Assembly (NCBI GenBank): GCA_025363535.1
Contig: JANYDP010000116.1
Span: 1 to 17,364, forward strand
From: Verrucomicrobiota bacterium
Lineage (GTDB): Bacteria > Verrucomicrobiota > Verrucomicrobiia > Limisphaerales > CAIQOK01
DNA: 17,364 bases
Reading direction: 5' to 3'
Position numbers and translations under genes: made by a program. This document shows, one piece after another, positions 1 through 10,000 of this stretch (positions are counted from its first letter, which is position 1; each line of letters starts with the position of its first letter). Below the pieces are notes generated by a model. The model was not told where the DNA came from and did not search any database. It was given only the letters and a program-made list of their open reading frames with translations.

Positions 1-116
1 GCGAGGTTTACCTGAATCGCCCGCTCGCTCCGCAGCACGCTGGAAAGCATCGCCACACCCTGTTCGGTGAAGGCGTAGGGGCGGTATTTCAAGTTCTTGC
101 CCGATTCCAAGGTCAC
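1..116 (-). pseudogene. Mirror copy of the ORF6N fragment, open at the window edge
   Basis: This is the left arm of the inverted repeat read on the minus strand. It encodes the same residues as the start of the plus-strand ORF6N fragment (VTLESGKNLKYRPYAFTEQG and onward) and runs off base 1 without a stop. It is not an independent gene. It exists only because of the fold-back, and it is probably an artefact if the palindrome is one. Confidence 0.5.
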
Positions 117-237
117 AAATTGTGACCTTGGAATCGGGCAAGAACTTGAAATACCGCCCCTACGCCTTCACCGAACAGGGTGTGGCGATGCTTTCCAGCG
201 TGCTGCGGAGCGAGCGGGCGATTCAGGTAAACCTCGC
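1..237. repeat. Perfect long inverted repeat (fold-back palindrome) at window edge
   Basis: Bases 1-118 are the exact reverse complement of bases 120-237, with base 119 as the single central base. I compared the two arms along their length and saw no mismatch. The left arm reaches base 1, so the true arm may be longer than the window shows. The centre is the short natural palindrome GTCACAAATTGTGAC, inside the ORF6N codons for S-Q-I-V-T. This fits a fold-back that started at that small palindrome. Arms without any divergence are typical of chimeric amplification products or assembly-end artefacts. A very recent real inverted duplication would look the same. Confidence 0.95.
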
Positions 238-445
238 CATCATGCGGACGTTCGTGCAGTTGCGGCAGATGTTGTCGTCCAACGCCGACCTGTCGAGGAA
301 GCTCGCCGCGTTGGAGGGGAAGTATGACAAGCAGTTCCGCGTGGTGTTCGATGCGATTCGCGCTTTGATGCGCGAGAAGAAATCTCCCAAGCGCGAAATC
401 GGTTTTCACGCGGCGATGTCCAAAAAGAATTTACGAAAGAACTGA
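122..445 (+). pseudogene. ORF6N-domain DNA-binding-type protein, N-terminus missing
   Basis: The 107 readable residues match the C-terminal half of ORF6N-domain proteins (KilA-N/ORF6N group, common in phages and as cargo genes in bacterial chromosomes). Recognisable parts are YRPYAFTEQGVAMLSSVL (residues 11-28), then RSERAIQVNLAIMRTFVQLR, a helical stretch rich in charged residues (SRKLAALEGKYDKQFRVVFDAI), and a late IGFH. Family members normally have about 60-80 more residues at the N-terminus. Here the in-frame codons just upstream give S-Q-I, as expected for the family, and then reading enters the mirrored arm and is no longer ORF6N. The GTG at 122 is therefore only the first available start, not a true one. 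The stop lies two bases before the sdhB ATG. The family is thought to act in DNA binding or antirepression; the function here is unknown. Confidence 0.75.
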
Positions 446-447
446 CC

Positions 448-1224
<777 letters not shown>

Positions 1225-1240
1225 GCGTTGGAGTCATTCG

Positions 1241-1272
1241 AGAGGAACGGTGCTTTCACCGCCTTCCTTTTT
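1241..1272 (+). terminator. Likely intrinsic terminator of sdhB
   Basis: Seventeen bases after the sdhB stop, CGGTG (1248-1252) pairs with CACCG (1257-1261) across a CTTT loop. The outer GGAA (1244-1247) pairs with TTCC (1264-1267) past a two-base CC bulge. Five Ts follow (1268-1272), then G and more Ts. Stem, small loop, T run and position all fit Rho-independent termination. Confidence 0.6.
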
Positions 1273-1565
1273 GTTTCTACCAGGAGAAAGCAATGCTGCA
1301 CTGACGCAGACTCAACCGTTCTGAGGGACTTTTGCCCGCACCCACGCAGCGAGGCAAACCAACCCGCCCGCCGAATTTTGCAACGAACCAGGCAGACCAT
1401 TCCCGGGTGCAACCCGGCTGGCGACGACGCTTTCCTGCCGGATGCTGCGCGGCACCAGGCGGGTTTGAAATTGAAAAGGTTCGATCGCCGCGAAACGGAC
1501 GACGATCAGTCTTTTTCCAAATGTGCGGGTTGCTGGACGCATGGGAGGCGAAGCGGCTGCATTCA

Positions 1566-1606
1566 GAGCGCCTGGTGCAAACCCGATTTTGACCGGCACC
1601 ACGCTC
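1566..1606. other. Long imperfect hairpin of unknown role
   Basis: GAGCG (1566-1570) and TGGTGC (1573-1578) pair with GCACCA (1596-1601) and CGCTC (1602-1606). That makes 11 base pairs with a two-base bulge and a 17-base loop. No T run follows, so it is not an obvious terminator. It lies about 80 bp before the promoter match of the sigma gene and could be a structured RNA, a REP-like remnant or chance. Confidence 0.35.
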
Positions 1607-1686
1607 CGCCAAGTTGCGAGTGCCAACGGGAGATTTTGTTCCCGGACTTATTCGTGGTTTGAATGATTTCAAGCTCGCGTTGCAGC

Positions 1687-1714
1687 GGAACAAATGTTGC
1701 ACTCCCGCCTCTAA
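1687..1714 (+). promoter_or_regulatory. Candidate ECF sigma (RpoE-type) promoter for the sigma/anti-sigma operon
   Basis: GGAACAA (1687-1693), a 16-base spacer and TCTAA (1710-1714) match the known RpoE-type pattern of GGAACTT and TCTAA about 16 bases apart. It is on the right strand and ends 16 bases before the ATG of an ECF sigma gene. Many ECF genes drive their own promoter, so autoregulation is a natural reading. The leader would be only about 10 bases, and no strong Shine-Dalgarno sequence is visible. This organism's actual ECF consensus is unknown. Confidence 0.5.
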
Positions 1715-1730
1715 ACATTGATGACTTGGC

Positions 1731-2252
1731 ATGGCTGATGGTATCGAATTTGAAAGTCTGGTGGAACGGTTCTACATCCCGCTTTATCAGTTTGCTTTCA
1801 GTCTCACCCGCACCGAAGCGGATGCCTGCGATTTGACGCAGCAAACGTTCTCCATTTGGGCCACCAAAGGTCATCAATTGCGCGATGCTTCCAAAGTGAA
1901 AACCTGGCTGTTCACCACTCTCCACCGGGAGTTTTTAGAATCCCGGCGGCGGCAAACCCGTTTTCCTCATTTCGAGCTGGAGGCGGCGGAGATTGATCTG
2001 CCACCGGTCGGGCCGGTGGCAGTCAGCCGCCACGATACCGCTAAGGTGCTGGATACGTTGGCGCAAGTGGACGAGATTTTCCAGGCACCCGTTGCGCTGT
2101 TTTACTTGCAGGATCATTCTTACAATGAGATCGCCGAAATTCTCGGCGTGCCGCTGGGCACGGTGAAGTCGCGGCTGGCGCGCGGCATTGGTCAGTTACA
2201 GCACCTGCTGGCACGCGACATTGCCGCCGGTCAACCGCCCTCCCAACTGTGA
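1731..2252 (+). CDS. ECF-family RNA polymerase sigma factor
   Basis: This 173-residue protein has the two-domain layout of extracytoplasmic-function sigma factors. Region 2 spans about residues 8-75 and includes the core-binding DLTQQTFSIW segment (34-43) and the basic ESRRR end (70-74). A linker of about 30 residues follows. Region 4 covers about 107-160, with the helix-turn-helix YNEIAEILGVPLGTVKSRLA at 131-150 for -35 recognition. Length and spacing are normal. The ATG at 1731 gives a full region 2, and no stronger start was seen. Its stop TGA overlaps the GTG start of the next gene (GTGA at 2249-2252), which suggests translational coupling to a membrane anti-sigma-like protein. A matching ECF promoter lies directly upstream. 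The target genes and ECF subgroup cannot be told from the sequence. Confidence 0.95.
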   Translation: MADGIEFESLVERFYIPLYQFAFSLTRTEADACDLTQQTFSIWATKGHQLRDASKVKTWLFTTLHREFLESRRRQTRFPHFELEAAEIDLPPVGPVAVSRHDTAKVLDTLAQVDEIFQAPVALFYLQDHSYNEIAEILGVPLGTVKSRLARGIGQLQHLLARDIAAGQPPSQL

Positions 2253-3004
2253 ACGTCAACGAAGCCAGAACCATTTTGCTGTCATACCGGCCAGGAACGG
2301 CGGATGCGGAGGATCCGCAAATCGCTGCGGCGCTGGCGTTGGCGCAACGCGACCCGGGACTGGGGAGCTGGCTGGAAAATCATTGCGCGTACCAGGAAGT
2401 CCTGCACGCCAAATTTCAGAACATCCCCGTGCCGGCCGGGTTGAAGGAACAAATCATCTCGGAACAGCCGGCTCGGGAACGGCTCCCGCAGCGGCACCCG
2501 CGCCTGAAGGTGGCGGCGTTGGTGGGGATCATTCTGCTGGCGATGCTGACGATCTTCTGGCCGCAGTTTTATCCCAAGGATGACACGCTTGCGGTTTACC
2601 AGAACCAGATGATGGGCATTGCGCTGAATGGTTACGGCATGGATTTTTTGACCAACAGCGCGACGGAAATCCGCTGCTACTTCGCCAAAAAACAGGCACC
2701 CGCAAATTATACTTTGCCCGACTCGCTCCAAAAGGTTGCCGTGGTGGGCTGTGCCATCCAGGACTGGCAGAAGGAAAAAGTTTCCATGCTTTGTTTCCGC
2801 TCGGGCCGGCCGCTGCCGCCGAATCAGACCACCGACCTGTGGTTGTTTGTGGTTCCGCGCACTTCCGTCAGGGGCGCTCCGGAAGCCGGTCCCGCCCAGA
2901 TCTCCACGATCAACGGATTGGTCACGGCCGTCTGGACGCAAGGCGACAAGGTTTATCTCCTGGGGACCGCCGGCGACAAATCCTCGCTCCAGCAATTTCT
3001 TTGA
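2249..3004 (+). CDS. Single-span membrane protein, probable anti-sigma factor
   Basis: I do not recognise a named family in these 251 residues; the call rests on context and topology. About 86 N-terminal residues are soluble and would face the cytoplasm (MNVNEARTILLSYRPG and onward). One hydrophobic segment at about 87-106 (LKVAALVGIILLAMLTIF) follows a basic stretch, QRHPRLK. About 140 residues would then lie outside the membrane. Four-base overlap with the ECF gene and this topology are usual for anti-sigma factors that hold the sigma factor until a signal. The zinc-binding H-x3-C-x2-C motif of many such proteins is absent; the nearest thing is a lone H45-C46. The outer part has VAVVGCAIQDWQKEKVSMLC (two cysteines) and resembles no domain I know. 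The GTG start is chosen from the overlap. The gene ends 15 bp from the stop of the convergent prepilin-like gene. Confidence 0.7.
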   Translation: MNVNEARTILLSYRPGTADAEDPQIAAALALAQRDPGLGSWLENHCAYQEVLHAKFQNIPVPAGLKEQIISEQPARERLPQRHPRLKVAALVGIILLAMLTIFWPQFYPKDDTLAVYQNQMMGIALNGYGMDFLTNSATEIRCYFAKKQAPANYTLPDSLQKVAVVGCAIQDWQKEKVSMLCFRSGRPLPPNQTTDLWLFVVPRTSVRGAPEAGPAQISTINGLVTAVWTQGDKVYLLGTAGDKSSLQQFL

Positions 3005-3019
3005 GCAGGAAGACCGTCC

Positions 3020-3922
3020 TCAATCTTCAGCACCACGTTCCGAGCTGACGCTCATGTGAGCCATCACCCAGTTGAAATCTTCCGCCGCCGACACCGGGCT
3101 GGCCGGAATGGCAATCGGCAGATTGGCGGCGGCGGGAAAAGGCGGCGCCAAGGTGGCCGGCTGTTTCCAGCGATGCAACGCACAATGGCCGTCAGCGAAG
3201 GCAAACGCGGCGGCGCGACTGTGGTACGAAGCGGGCAGCTCCGTCCATTTTGCCCGGGCATAGCCACCCGCACCGGCGTACGGTGCCTTGTTGAGAAAGT
3301 AGCCGTCGTTGATGCTGTCGGGATGCTCGTCAAGGAACACAAATATTTCGGACGGCCGCGGAATCTGGGTCGTCTTGAAAAACTGCCGGTAGCCGGGATT
3401 GTTTACATTGCTTCCGTTGGTGGAAAAATTTCCCGCGTCGCCGATCATGGCGTTCATCGAGTAACTGCGGACGCGCGCGATCCAGCCGGATTCCCTTTGC
3501 ACCGAACTCAGCGCCCGATCCGCCGGACAGCGATAGACGCTGGTATTTCTGGCGACCAGCGCCCCCAGGCTCGCCTGCGTCAGCGTCGCGATGTTCGTGT
3601 TGTCGGAACTTAAATTCCATGTCATGACGTTGTTAACCCAGTTCAGTTCCGTTCGGAAGGACGAGCCTGCCAGCCCCAGGTTGTACGGCAGGCGCTCGTT
3701 GTGATCGCCGACATAAATATGCCAGGCGAGACTGAGTTGCTTGGTGTTGTTCAGGCAGATGGTGGCCTGGGCCTGTTCGCGGGCCTTCGCCAGCGCGGGC
3801 AATAAAATTGCCGACAGGACGGCGATGATGGCGATCACCGTCAGCAGTTCAATCAAAGTAAAACCCGCCGTGTCCATCTGACCGGAACGGGGCGGTCTTT
3901 TTGAAATGCACGACGATTTCAT
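3020..3922 (-). CDS. Prepilin-like secreted protein (N-methylation motif, H-x9-DG C-terminus)
   Basis: The N-terminus has a short basic leader followed by G|FTLIELLTVIAIIAVLSAIL, the classic type IV prepilin / type II pseudopilin cleavage and methylation signal, with the conserved Glu five residues after the cleavage point. Next comes ALAKAREQAQATICLNNTKQ, the usual continuation in planctomycete and verrucomicrobial members. Near the C-terminus YHSRAAAFAFADGH gives an exact H-x9-DG motif. These families exist in many copies per genome. They are presumed to form pseudopilus or surface structures, but individual roles are unknown. I chose the ATG at 3922 (300 residues). An in-frame TTG at 3934 has an AAAGAG purine run four bases upstream and would add four residues. 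The gene lies 109 bp downstream of the giant secreted-protein gene on the same strand. Confidence 0.92.
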   Translation of the reverse strand: MKSSCISKRPPRSGQMDTAGFTLIELLTVIAIIAVLSAILLPALAKAREQAQATICLNNTKQLSLAWHIYVGDHNERLPYNLGLAGSSFRTELNWVNNVMTWNLSSDNTNIATLTQASLGALVARNTSVYRCPADRALSSVQRESGWIARVRSYSMNAMIGDAGNFSTNGSNVNNPGYRQFFKTTQIPRPSEIFVFLDEHPDSINDGYFLNKAPYAGAGGYARAKWTELPASYHSRAAAFAFADGHCALHRWKQPATLAPPFPAAANLPIAIPASPVSAAEDFNWVMAHMSVSSERGAED

Positions 3923-3950
3923 GGGCTGAGTCAAAAGGCTCTTTCAGGAA

Positions 3951-3986
3951 TCATTCAACCCTGACTACAACCATAATTCCTCCTTG
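3951..3986 (-). promoter_or_regulatory. Strong Shine-Dalgarno with 7-codon micro-ORF before the prepilin-like gene
   Basis: On the minus strand AAGGAGG (3986-3980) sits four bases before an ATG (3974). That ATG opens only seven codons (MVVVRVE) and stops at TGA (3953-3951). This is the strongest ribosome-binding site I noticed in the window. The stop overlaps a second ATG (ATGA), giving MIPERAF, whose TGA overlaps the TTG at 3934 that is in frame with the prepilin-like protein. The chain could couple translation or act as a leader. Part of the same DNA also reads TTGACA, so it might instead be a -35 box. Confidence 0.3.
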
Positions 3987-4031
3987 TCAAACGCATGTTT
4001 CCGGTCAGTCGGCGTGTGGTTCTTTCCGCCG

Positions 4032-7000
4032 TCAATTCACCAGCCGCAGCCGGAAAAAGCGCTGCGTGGATGCGCCAAAATTGTTGGACAGGGTCAACGT
4101 TCCGCCGTTGCCGGCCACCACGCCGCCGAGCGCAGTCCACGCCGGCGCATTCAAGTCGTCCTTGTATTCGAGCTGATAGGTCTGGCCAGCCACGCCCGGC
4201 CAGTTGAGAAACAGGTTGGTGCCCACTGTCTGGATGGTCAGCGGCACCGACAGCGGCACGCTGGCGGAGAAACTCAGATTATCAATCGCCAGTCCCTGCG
4301 CCTTGCCGGTGGAATCGGTCATCTGCCAGCCGAGCCACAACGCCGCGCCCGGCGGCCAGTTGGTGATCGCTTGGTTCAGGACGCTCAAATTGGTTTGGTT
4401 GATCGCAGCCGTGCCATCCACCGCCACTCCGTTTACCGCGCTGCCAACCGTGGGCAGGCCCACGTTCAACGCGGGAATCAAGGCCGTGGCATTGGTGGAA
4501 AACGTGTTCGTGCCGGACAAATCCACGAGGTAAAAAAACTGCAACGTCTTGGCAAGGTTCGATTGCCGCCACACTTCGCCGGTGAGTTGGACGTTGATGC
4601 GGTTCAAAGTCATGCCGGTGCCGTTGATGAAGCGCACGCCGAACGCGGTGCCCTTCGTCGAACTGGTGGCGAGCAGGCCGAGCGCGCGGTTGGAATTATT
4701 GGGCAGACCAAAACTGAGGTCGCCACCCGTGGTTTGGTCGCCGGAAGTCGCACCGAACTGTGCGGCGGCAGCACCCGAACCAAACCAGCCCGCGAGCGCA
4801 TTGATGCCTAGCCCGCCCACTTTGCCGGTGGCGATGACTGGGAACGCAAAATCAAAAGGATTGGCCAATGAATAAATGACGCCGTTGTTGGTCACCGGAT
4901 TGTCGGCGTTCACCGAAACCACGCCCGGGTTCGGCAGCAGGTTGAAGTTCTGGGTATAAACGAAACCTGGCGACGTATAGGCGATGAACGAAGGCGGCGG
5001 CGTGGCGCTGCCGTTGTTCGTGGTGCCGGGCGTGGGCTGGAAAAATTCCTGGCGGTTGAAACTCTGGCCGTCGGGGTACGAACCGTAGGAGTCGTTGAGA
5101 TTGATGTCCGTGTAATCCACGAAGTCGAGCACCTGCGCCTGACCATTGTTGGCAACGCGGGTCAGGGCAAGTGAACCCGTGCGGCTGGGCAGGGTGAAAC
5201 TGGCGTGGAGTTCATTCGTCGTGGTGAGGCTGGTCAAGGTGTCGGCAAAAACAATTTTGAACTGGCCGGCGTTGATGCTCGCGTTGGTGGGGAACGCCCA
5301 CTGCAAAAGGTTGGTGTAATTGTTCGCCAGGAAAATTCCGTTCAGAGAAAGGACATTCGTGCTGGGGTTGTAAAGTTCCAGCCAAGGCACGCGCTGACCG
5401 GCGCGGTTGGTGAGGCCGTTCAAGTTGTCGGCCTGCAATTCATTGATCCACAGCGTCGGGAAAGGCGTCAACGAATTCGTCACACTGTTCGCCCAGGCCG
5501 GCGTGCTAGCGGCGAGCAAGGGAGTCGGCGGCGCGGGGTTCACTGTGGCCACGATTCCAGAACCGGACAGACGCAACGTGAGCAGCCCGCCATTGGTGCT
5601 GGGCAGATACCAGAAGCTCAACGTGTAGGTGGCGTTCGCGGTCAAGGCCGGTGAAATATTTTGCCAGATGGCGCTGCTTTGCGTGTTGCCAGCGGCGGTG
5701 GAAATCAGGTGCAGGCTGGCGTTGCCGGAATGTTTGATGACGGTGTTCACGACGGAATTGGTCAGATTAGCTGAGACGTTCCACGGGCCGGGGAAAGCGC
5801 TTTCAAAGCCGCCATTGGTCAGCGTGTTCGCGCCTGCCTCCGCCACACTGCCGACGACAAGTTTGAGGTCGTCCACATAAACATCCCCGGCCGATTGGAG
5901 GTAGATATAAATCAGCGACGCCGACGCCGTGCCCGTGGCGGTGACGTAAGTCCATTGCGGTGCAGCGGGCGAACCAGGCAGCACGGCGAGCCAGTTGCCG
6001 GCGCGCCAGTTGTCCTGCAAGGGATCCACGAGTTGCAGCGATGCGCCAAAGCCGTTGGCGTTCGTCGGCCACGGCAGTTGGTTTTCAAAATTCACCTTCG
6101 TCACGGTTGAGTTGGTGGCCGTGTTCAACGCCAGTGTCTCTCCGCCCGGCGACAAAGTTCCACCGTAAATTCCAAACACCGGATTGGTCGCGCCGTACGC
6201 GGCGGCGAAGGCCGTGATGTTCGCGGCCAGCACCAAATAATTTGTGGGCGCGAGCGTCGCACCGTTCGGAAACGTGTAGCCCAAGCCCGACAACTGCCAG
6301 CCGGACAAATCAAACGTGGTGTTCGTCGAGTTATTGTAGAGTTCGACGAATTGCGCGTTGCCATACGTCGGCGCGTACATGATCTCATTGATGACCAGCC
6401 GGCCCACGGGTGATGCGTTGGTGCCGCTGAAGACGACACTCACACTGCCCGTGTCGCCCGCGATGGTCACGCCGTTCCGATCCACGCCCGCGGCATTCAA
6501 CACATTGGTGCCAGTCTTCAGCGGCACCGTCACAACCCAGCTTGTCAACGAGGTCCACGTCAGCGGATACGCCGCGCCGTTGATCCAGACGGCGGTGACA
6601 TTCACGGGCGCAGTGCCGGTGACCATCGCGAGGTTGTTGCTGACCCCCACGCTCGGGTTCACGGAAAAACCCGGCGCATTCACAGCGGCCAGTTGCGCGG
6701 CGATGCTGGTTTGCGCCTGCGCCAGCCAAGGTTCGATGTTCACGGCCGGGTCTTCCACGTTTTGACCGTTGGCCGCGAAGGCGTTGAATTTCACGGCGAG
6801 CAACGGCGTGCTGTTGGCAGCGTTGAGCGGGCCGTTCACCAGTTCGGACAACGCCCGCCAATACATGCGGAGAAATTTCGGCGTGTTGTAGATGCCCGTC
6901 ATCCCCGGATCCGCGCCGTTGTACCAAAAAAGATTTTGGCCCGGCCCCCAGGAACCGTTGCCGAAGACGATGTTGAAGTCCCACATCAGCAGCGAATACT

Positions 7001-10000
7001 TCGTGCCGAGCGCGCCGATGTAGCCGTAAAGATTCTGGTTGTTGGCCGCGCCGAAAGAATCCCAGTTGCCCGCCGCGTGGTTCGCCGCAAAGACGCGCAT
7101 CCAATTTTCCATGTCCGCCAAATTCTCCAAGTTCGCGAGGTAGTTCGGCGTGCCGAAGGAATTCGCCGCGTCAATCAGCGAGAACACGTTGGTGAAATCA
7201 CTGGCCGAATCCAGCGTGCGGCGGGTTTCAAAATTGTAGCGGTAGCGCGCAGTTTTTTTGGCACCGCCCGCCGTGGTGTATTGCTGGAGCGTGCAGAAGG
7301 AATTGTTGGTGAACGGCGTGAAACCGCCGGACGGGAACGGCCCGAATTCAAACCACGGTTGCATCTTGTAGAGGAAGCCGTCAGGATCATTCGGAAAATG
7401 TTCCTTCACCACGTCGCCATCGGGCGTCTGCGTGTCTTCCATCAGCGCGCCGCGGCGGTTGCCGTTGACGTACACGGCCACGTAACGACGGTTGAGCCAC
7501 GGCACGCCGAGGGTTCGCAGAAACGTGTTGGCCAGTTGCTCGCGTTGAATGCTGGCGTCGTCGCCCGCGCCGTTGCCGGGCTGATGAATTTTGTTGAACG
7601 AGGTCGCGCCGAGAAATTTGTCGTCGTCGTTGAAAATCCATTTGTAGTGACAGAGATTTCCCACCGGCGTATCGAAGCCCTGATGATACGGGCTGCCGGC
7701 GAACCGCGCCTGCAGGTTGTAAATCACGCGGTTGCCGCTGACCATCGTGCAGTCATGCGATTCGTTGCTCATGTCCGACAAGCCGGCCCAGCGCGTCACG
7801 TTCGACTGCGTGATCCACAAATGATAAGTCCCGAAGCTGCCGCCGGGATTGCCGTCGCCAAACAGCACGAGACATTCGCGCGTCGGTGAATTGTCCGTGA
7901 GCAACGAAGGGAAACGAGAAACCGCAGCGTTGCTGTCTGTCGCGGAAATATAAAATGCCGCGAGCGTCCGGGCACTCTGGCCAGGAATCGTCGCGCTGAA
8001 GATTCCGTCCCGGGCCAGCGCATCGCCGCCGGTGCCGTCGTCTTTCATGAGCACGGAAACAAACGTGGTGCCCGGATCAATCCGATAATTCAGCCGCACA
8101 TTTTGAACGCCGCCGGGATCCTGCACCTGCACGGAAACGACCGCCGGCTGGCCCGCCGCCGGCAGCGGTGGATTGTGGGTGACATTGTAAATCGCCGGCC
8201 CGACGTTCGTGACGTATGGACTGTTCGCCATTCCCGGCGTGCCGAGATTATTTGGAACCGGCAGCGGGCCGGTGGCTTCCAGCCAGTTGCCGTTCAAGCG
8301 CAGCAGCGCCTCGGGCCAGCCGTGCAGCCAGCGCGCCTTGAATCGCAACGTGGCCGTCTGGCCGGCAGCGAGCGCGTTGGTGTTCAGCGCGACCTGGCAG
8401 GAATTGTCACCCGTCCACAGGCGGTCGCTGCAACGGATGTGCAACGAACGCGCGCTGACGTAGCCGGTGGTTTCCAGACTCGAACGCATCATGTCGCCCT
8501 CGAATGCCCAGCCGTTCGTGCCGGTTTCAAAAGTGGAATTGGAAACATAATTCGTGGTGCCCCAATTCACTTCGAGGTTGTCCACGAGACATTCGCCAAC
8601 ATCGAGCAAGCCGATCTGCGCGTAGTCAATGAAGGAATCGAAGTTGGCACCGTTGTCCAGCACGCCGGTGGTTTCAATGGTCGTCCAGACGGATTTTTGC
8701 GAGTCGTCGCTGTCCGCCCAGTTCGCGGCGAGCCGGTGGTTGGCGCGCGGGTCTTTCAATTCCAGACTGCTGCCGCCGCCGCCGGACCATTGCCCCCAGC
8801 GTCCGCCGGTGTCGTAGGTCACCGAATCTTCGGCGACCAAAATGGCCGTGTTGGTGTTGAGGGTTTGCGGCTGGGACAAAACCACCAGCTCGCCATTGTG
8901 CGACAACCTGCCGCTGAAGTCGCCCGCGGTATTGGCAGCGTTCAAGTTCGGATACTTCGCAAACAAACGTGCCGTGTTGCGCCCGATCACGACGTAACCG
9001 TTTGAGACAATCGTGATGTTGGGAAATGTAAACGTGACAGCCGAGGAAAGCTGCCAGCCGACGAGATTCACCGCATTCGTGCCCTTGTTGAACAACTCGA
9101 TGTACTGGTCGTCGTCATTGCCGCTGATCGGATTGTACATCAGTTCGTTGATGACGATGTCGCCGATCAAGATCGCGCTGTTGTTGGTGCCAGGGGTGCG
9201 ACTGGTGAACGCGTAAAAATCATTCGCGCCATCCGGCGAGCGCCCCAAGGAAACTCCGTCCGACTGCGCGCCGAACCGCACAGCGTCGAGAATCCGGCTG
9301 TGGTCGGGCTTGAGAAAATAGAGCGTCGCGCCCGCGCCGTTGAGGGTGAAATTAAATTGCGCCTTGGTGAACGCAACAAATCCGCCCGGCCCGATGATTG
9401 TGCTCGCGGGAATGACAAACTTGTTGGTCGTCGCATCGTCCGTCAAAATGCAGCCGGAAACATCCACACTGTTGGTGCTGTGATTGTAGAGTTCGACGAA
9501 CTGCGACACGGCGATGTTCTCCGAGTGCGGCAGAATTTCGTTGATGACCACGTGGCGCAGCGGACTCGGCGTGAACGCATCCATTTGTCCGGGCGAACCG
9601 CCGGCCACATCGCTGATGTCCCACGCACGCGGATCGCCTTCGCCGTAGGTCGGATTGGCCAGGACGATGGAGTGACCCGTGGCATCGGCAGCCACCGGCC
9701 AGGGATAAAGATTCGAGTAAGGCACGGTCAACAGCACCGCGCCTTGTTCGTCGTGCAGTTCGAGCGTCTCGTTTTTTTTCAGGCTGCCGGTGTAGGGGCC
9801 GAAGACGTTCGTGATGCCGTAAATACTCGTGATGTCCGCCGGGGCCGCCGCCACCACGAGGTAAGCACCACCGGGCAGAATCGTGTGCGGCGGGAACGTG
9901 TAGCTCATGTCGGCGCAGGTGAGCTGATAGCCGCTGATGTCCTGGAACCAGGGGTTGGAATTGTAGAGTTCGATGAACTCCAGATTTTTTCCATCCGTCC

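Larger units (their letters stand above)
1225..1730. other. Gene-free stretch between sdhB and the ECF sigma gene
   Basis: About 500 bp with no recognisable gene. Open frames exist on both strands (for example 1228-1662 plus and 1277-1732 minus), but they overlap one another, match no family I know and have low-complexity Arg/Pro/Ala composition typical of chance frames in GC-rich DNA. The stretch holds a likely terminator (1241-1272), a long imperfect hairpin (1566-1606) and an ECF-type promoter match (1687-1714). A decayed gene cannot be excluded. Confidence 0.6.

Noticed and set aside
1..445. Prophage or mobile island suggested by the ORF6N gene
   Set aside because: No integrase, capsid, tail or lysis genes are present; ORF6N genes often occur alone in chromosomes.
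1228..1662. 144-codon open frame on the plus strand after sdhB
   Set aside because: It overlaps the likely terminator and several other open frames, has no recognisable motif or ribosome site, and its composition is that of a chance frame.
1277..1732. Minus-strand open frames (151 and 104 codons) in the same gap
   Set aside because: No family resemblance. They overlap each other and the promoter region of the sigma gene.
4008..4033. CGGCG...CGCCG hairpin at the end of the giant gene
   Set aside because: Only five pairs, overlaps the stop codon and has no T run in the direction of transcription.
6693..7889. 398-codon open frame opposite the giant gene, and others such as 9300-10223 and 8103-9005
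   Set aside because: They are antisense shadows of a GC-rich coding region: rich in Arg/Ala/Val/His, no domain, and the minus-strand frame clearly carries the real domains.
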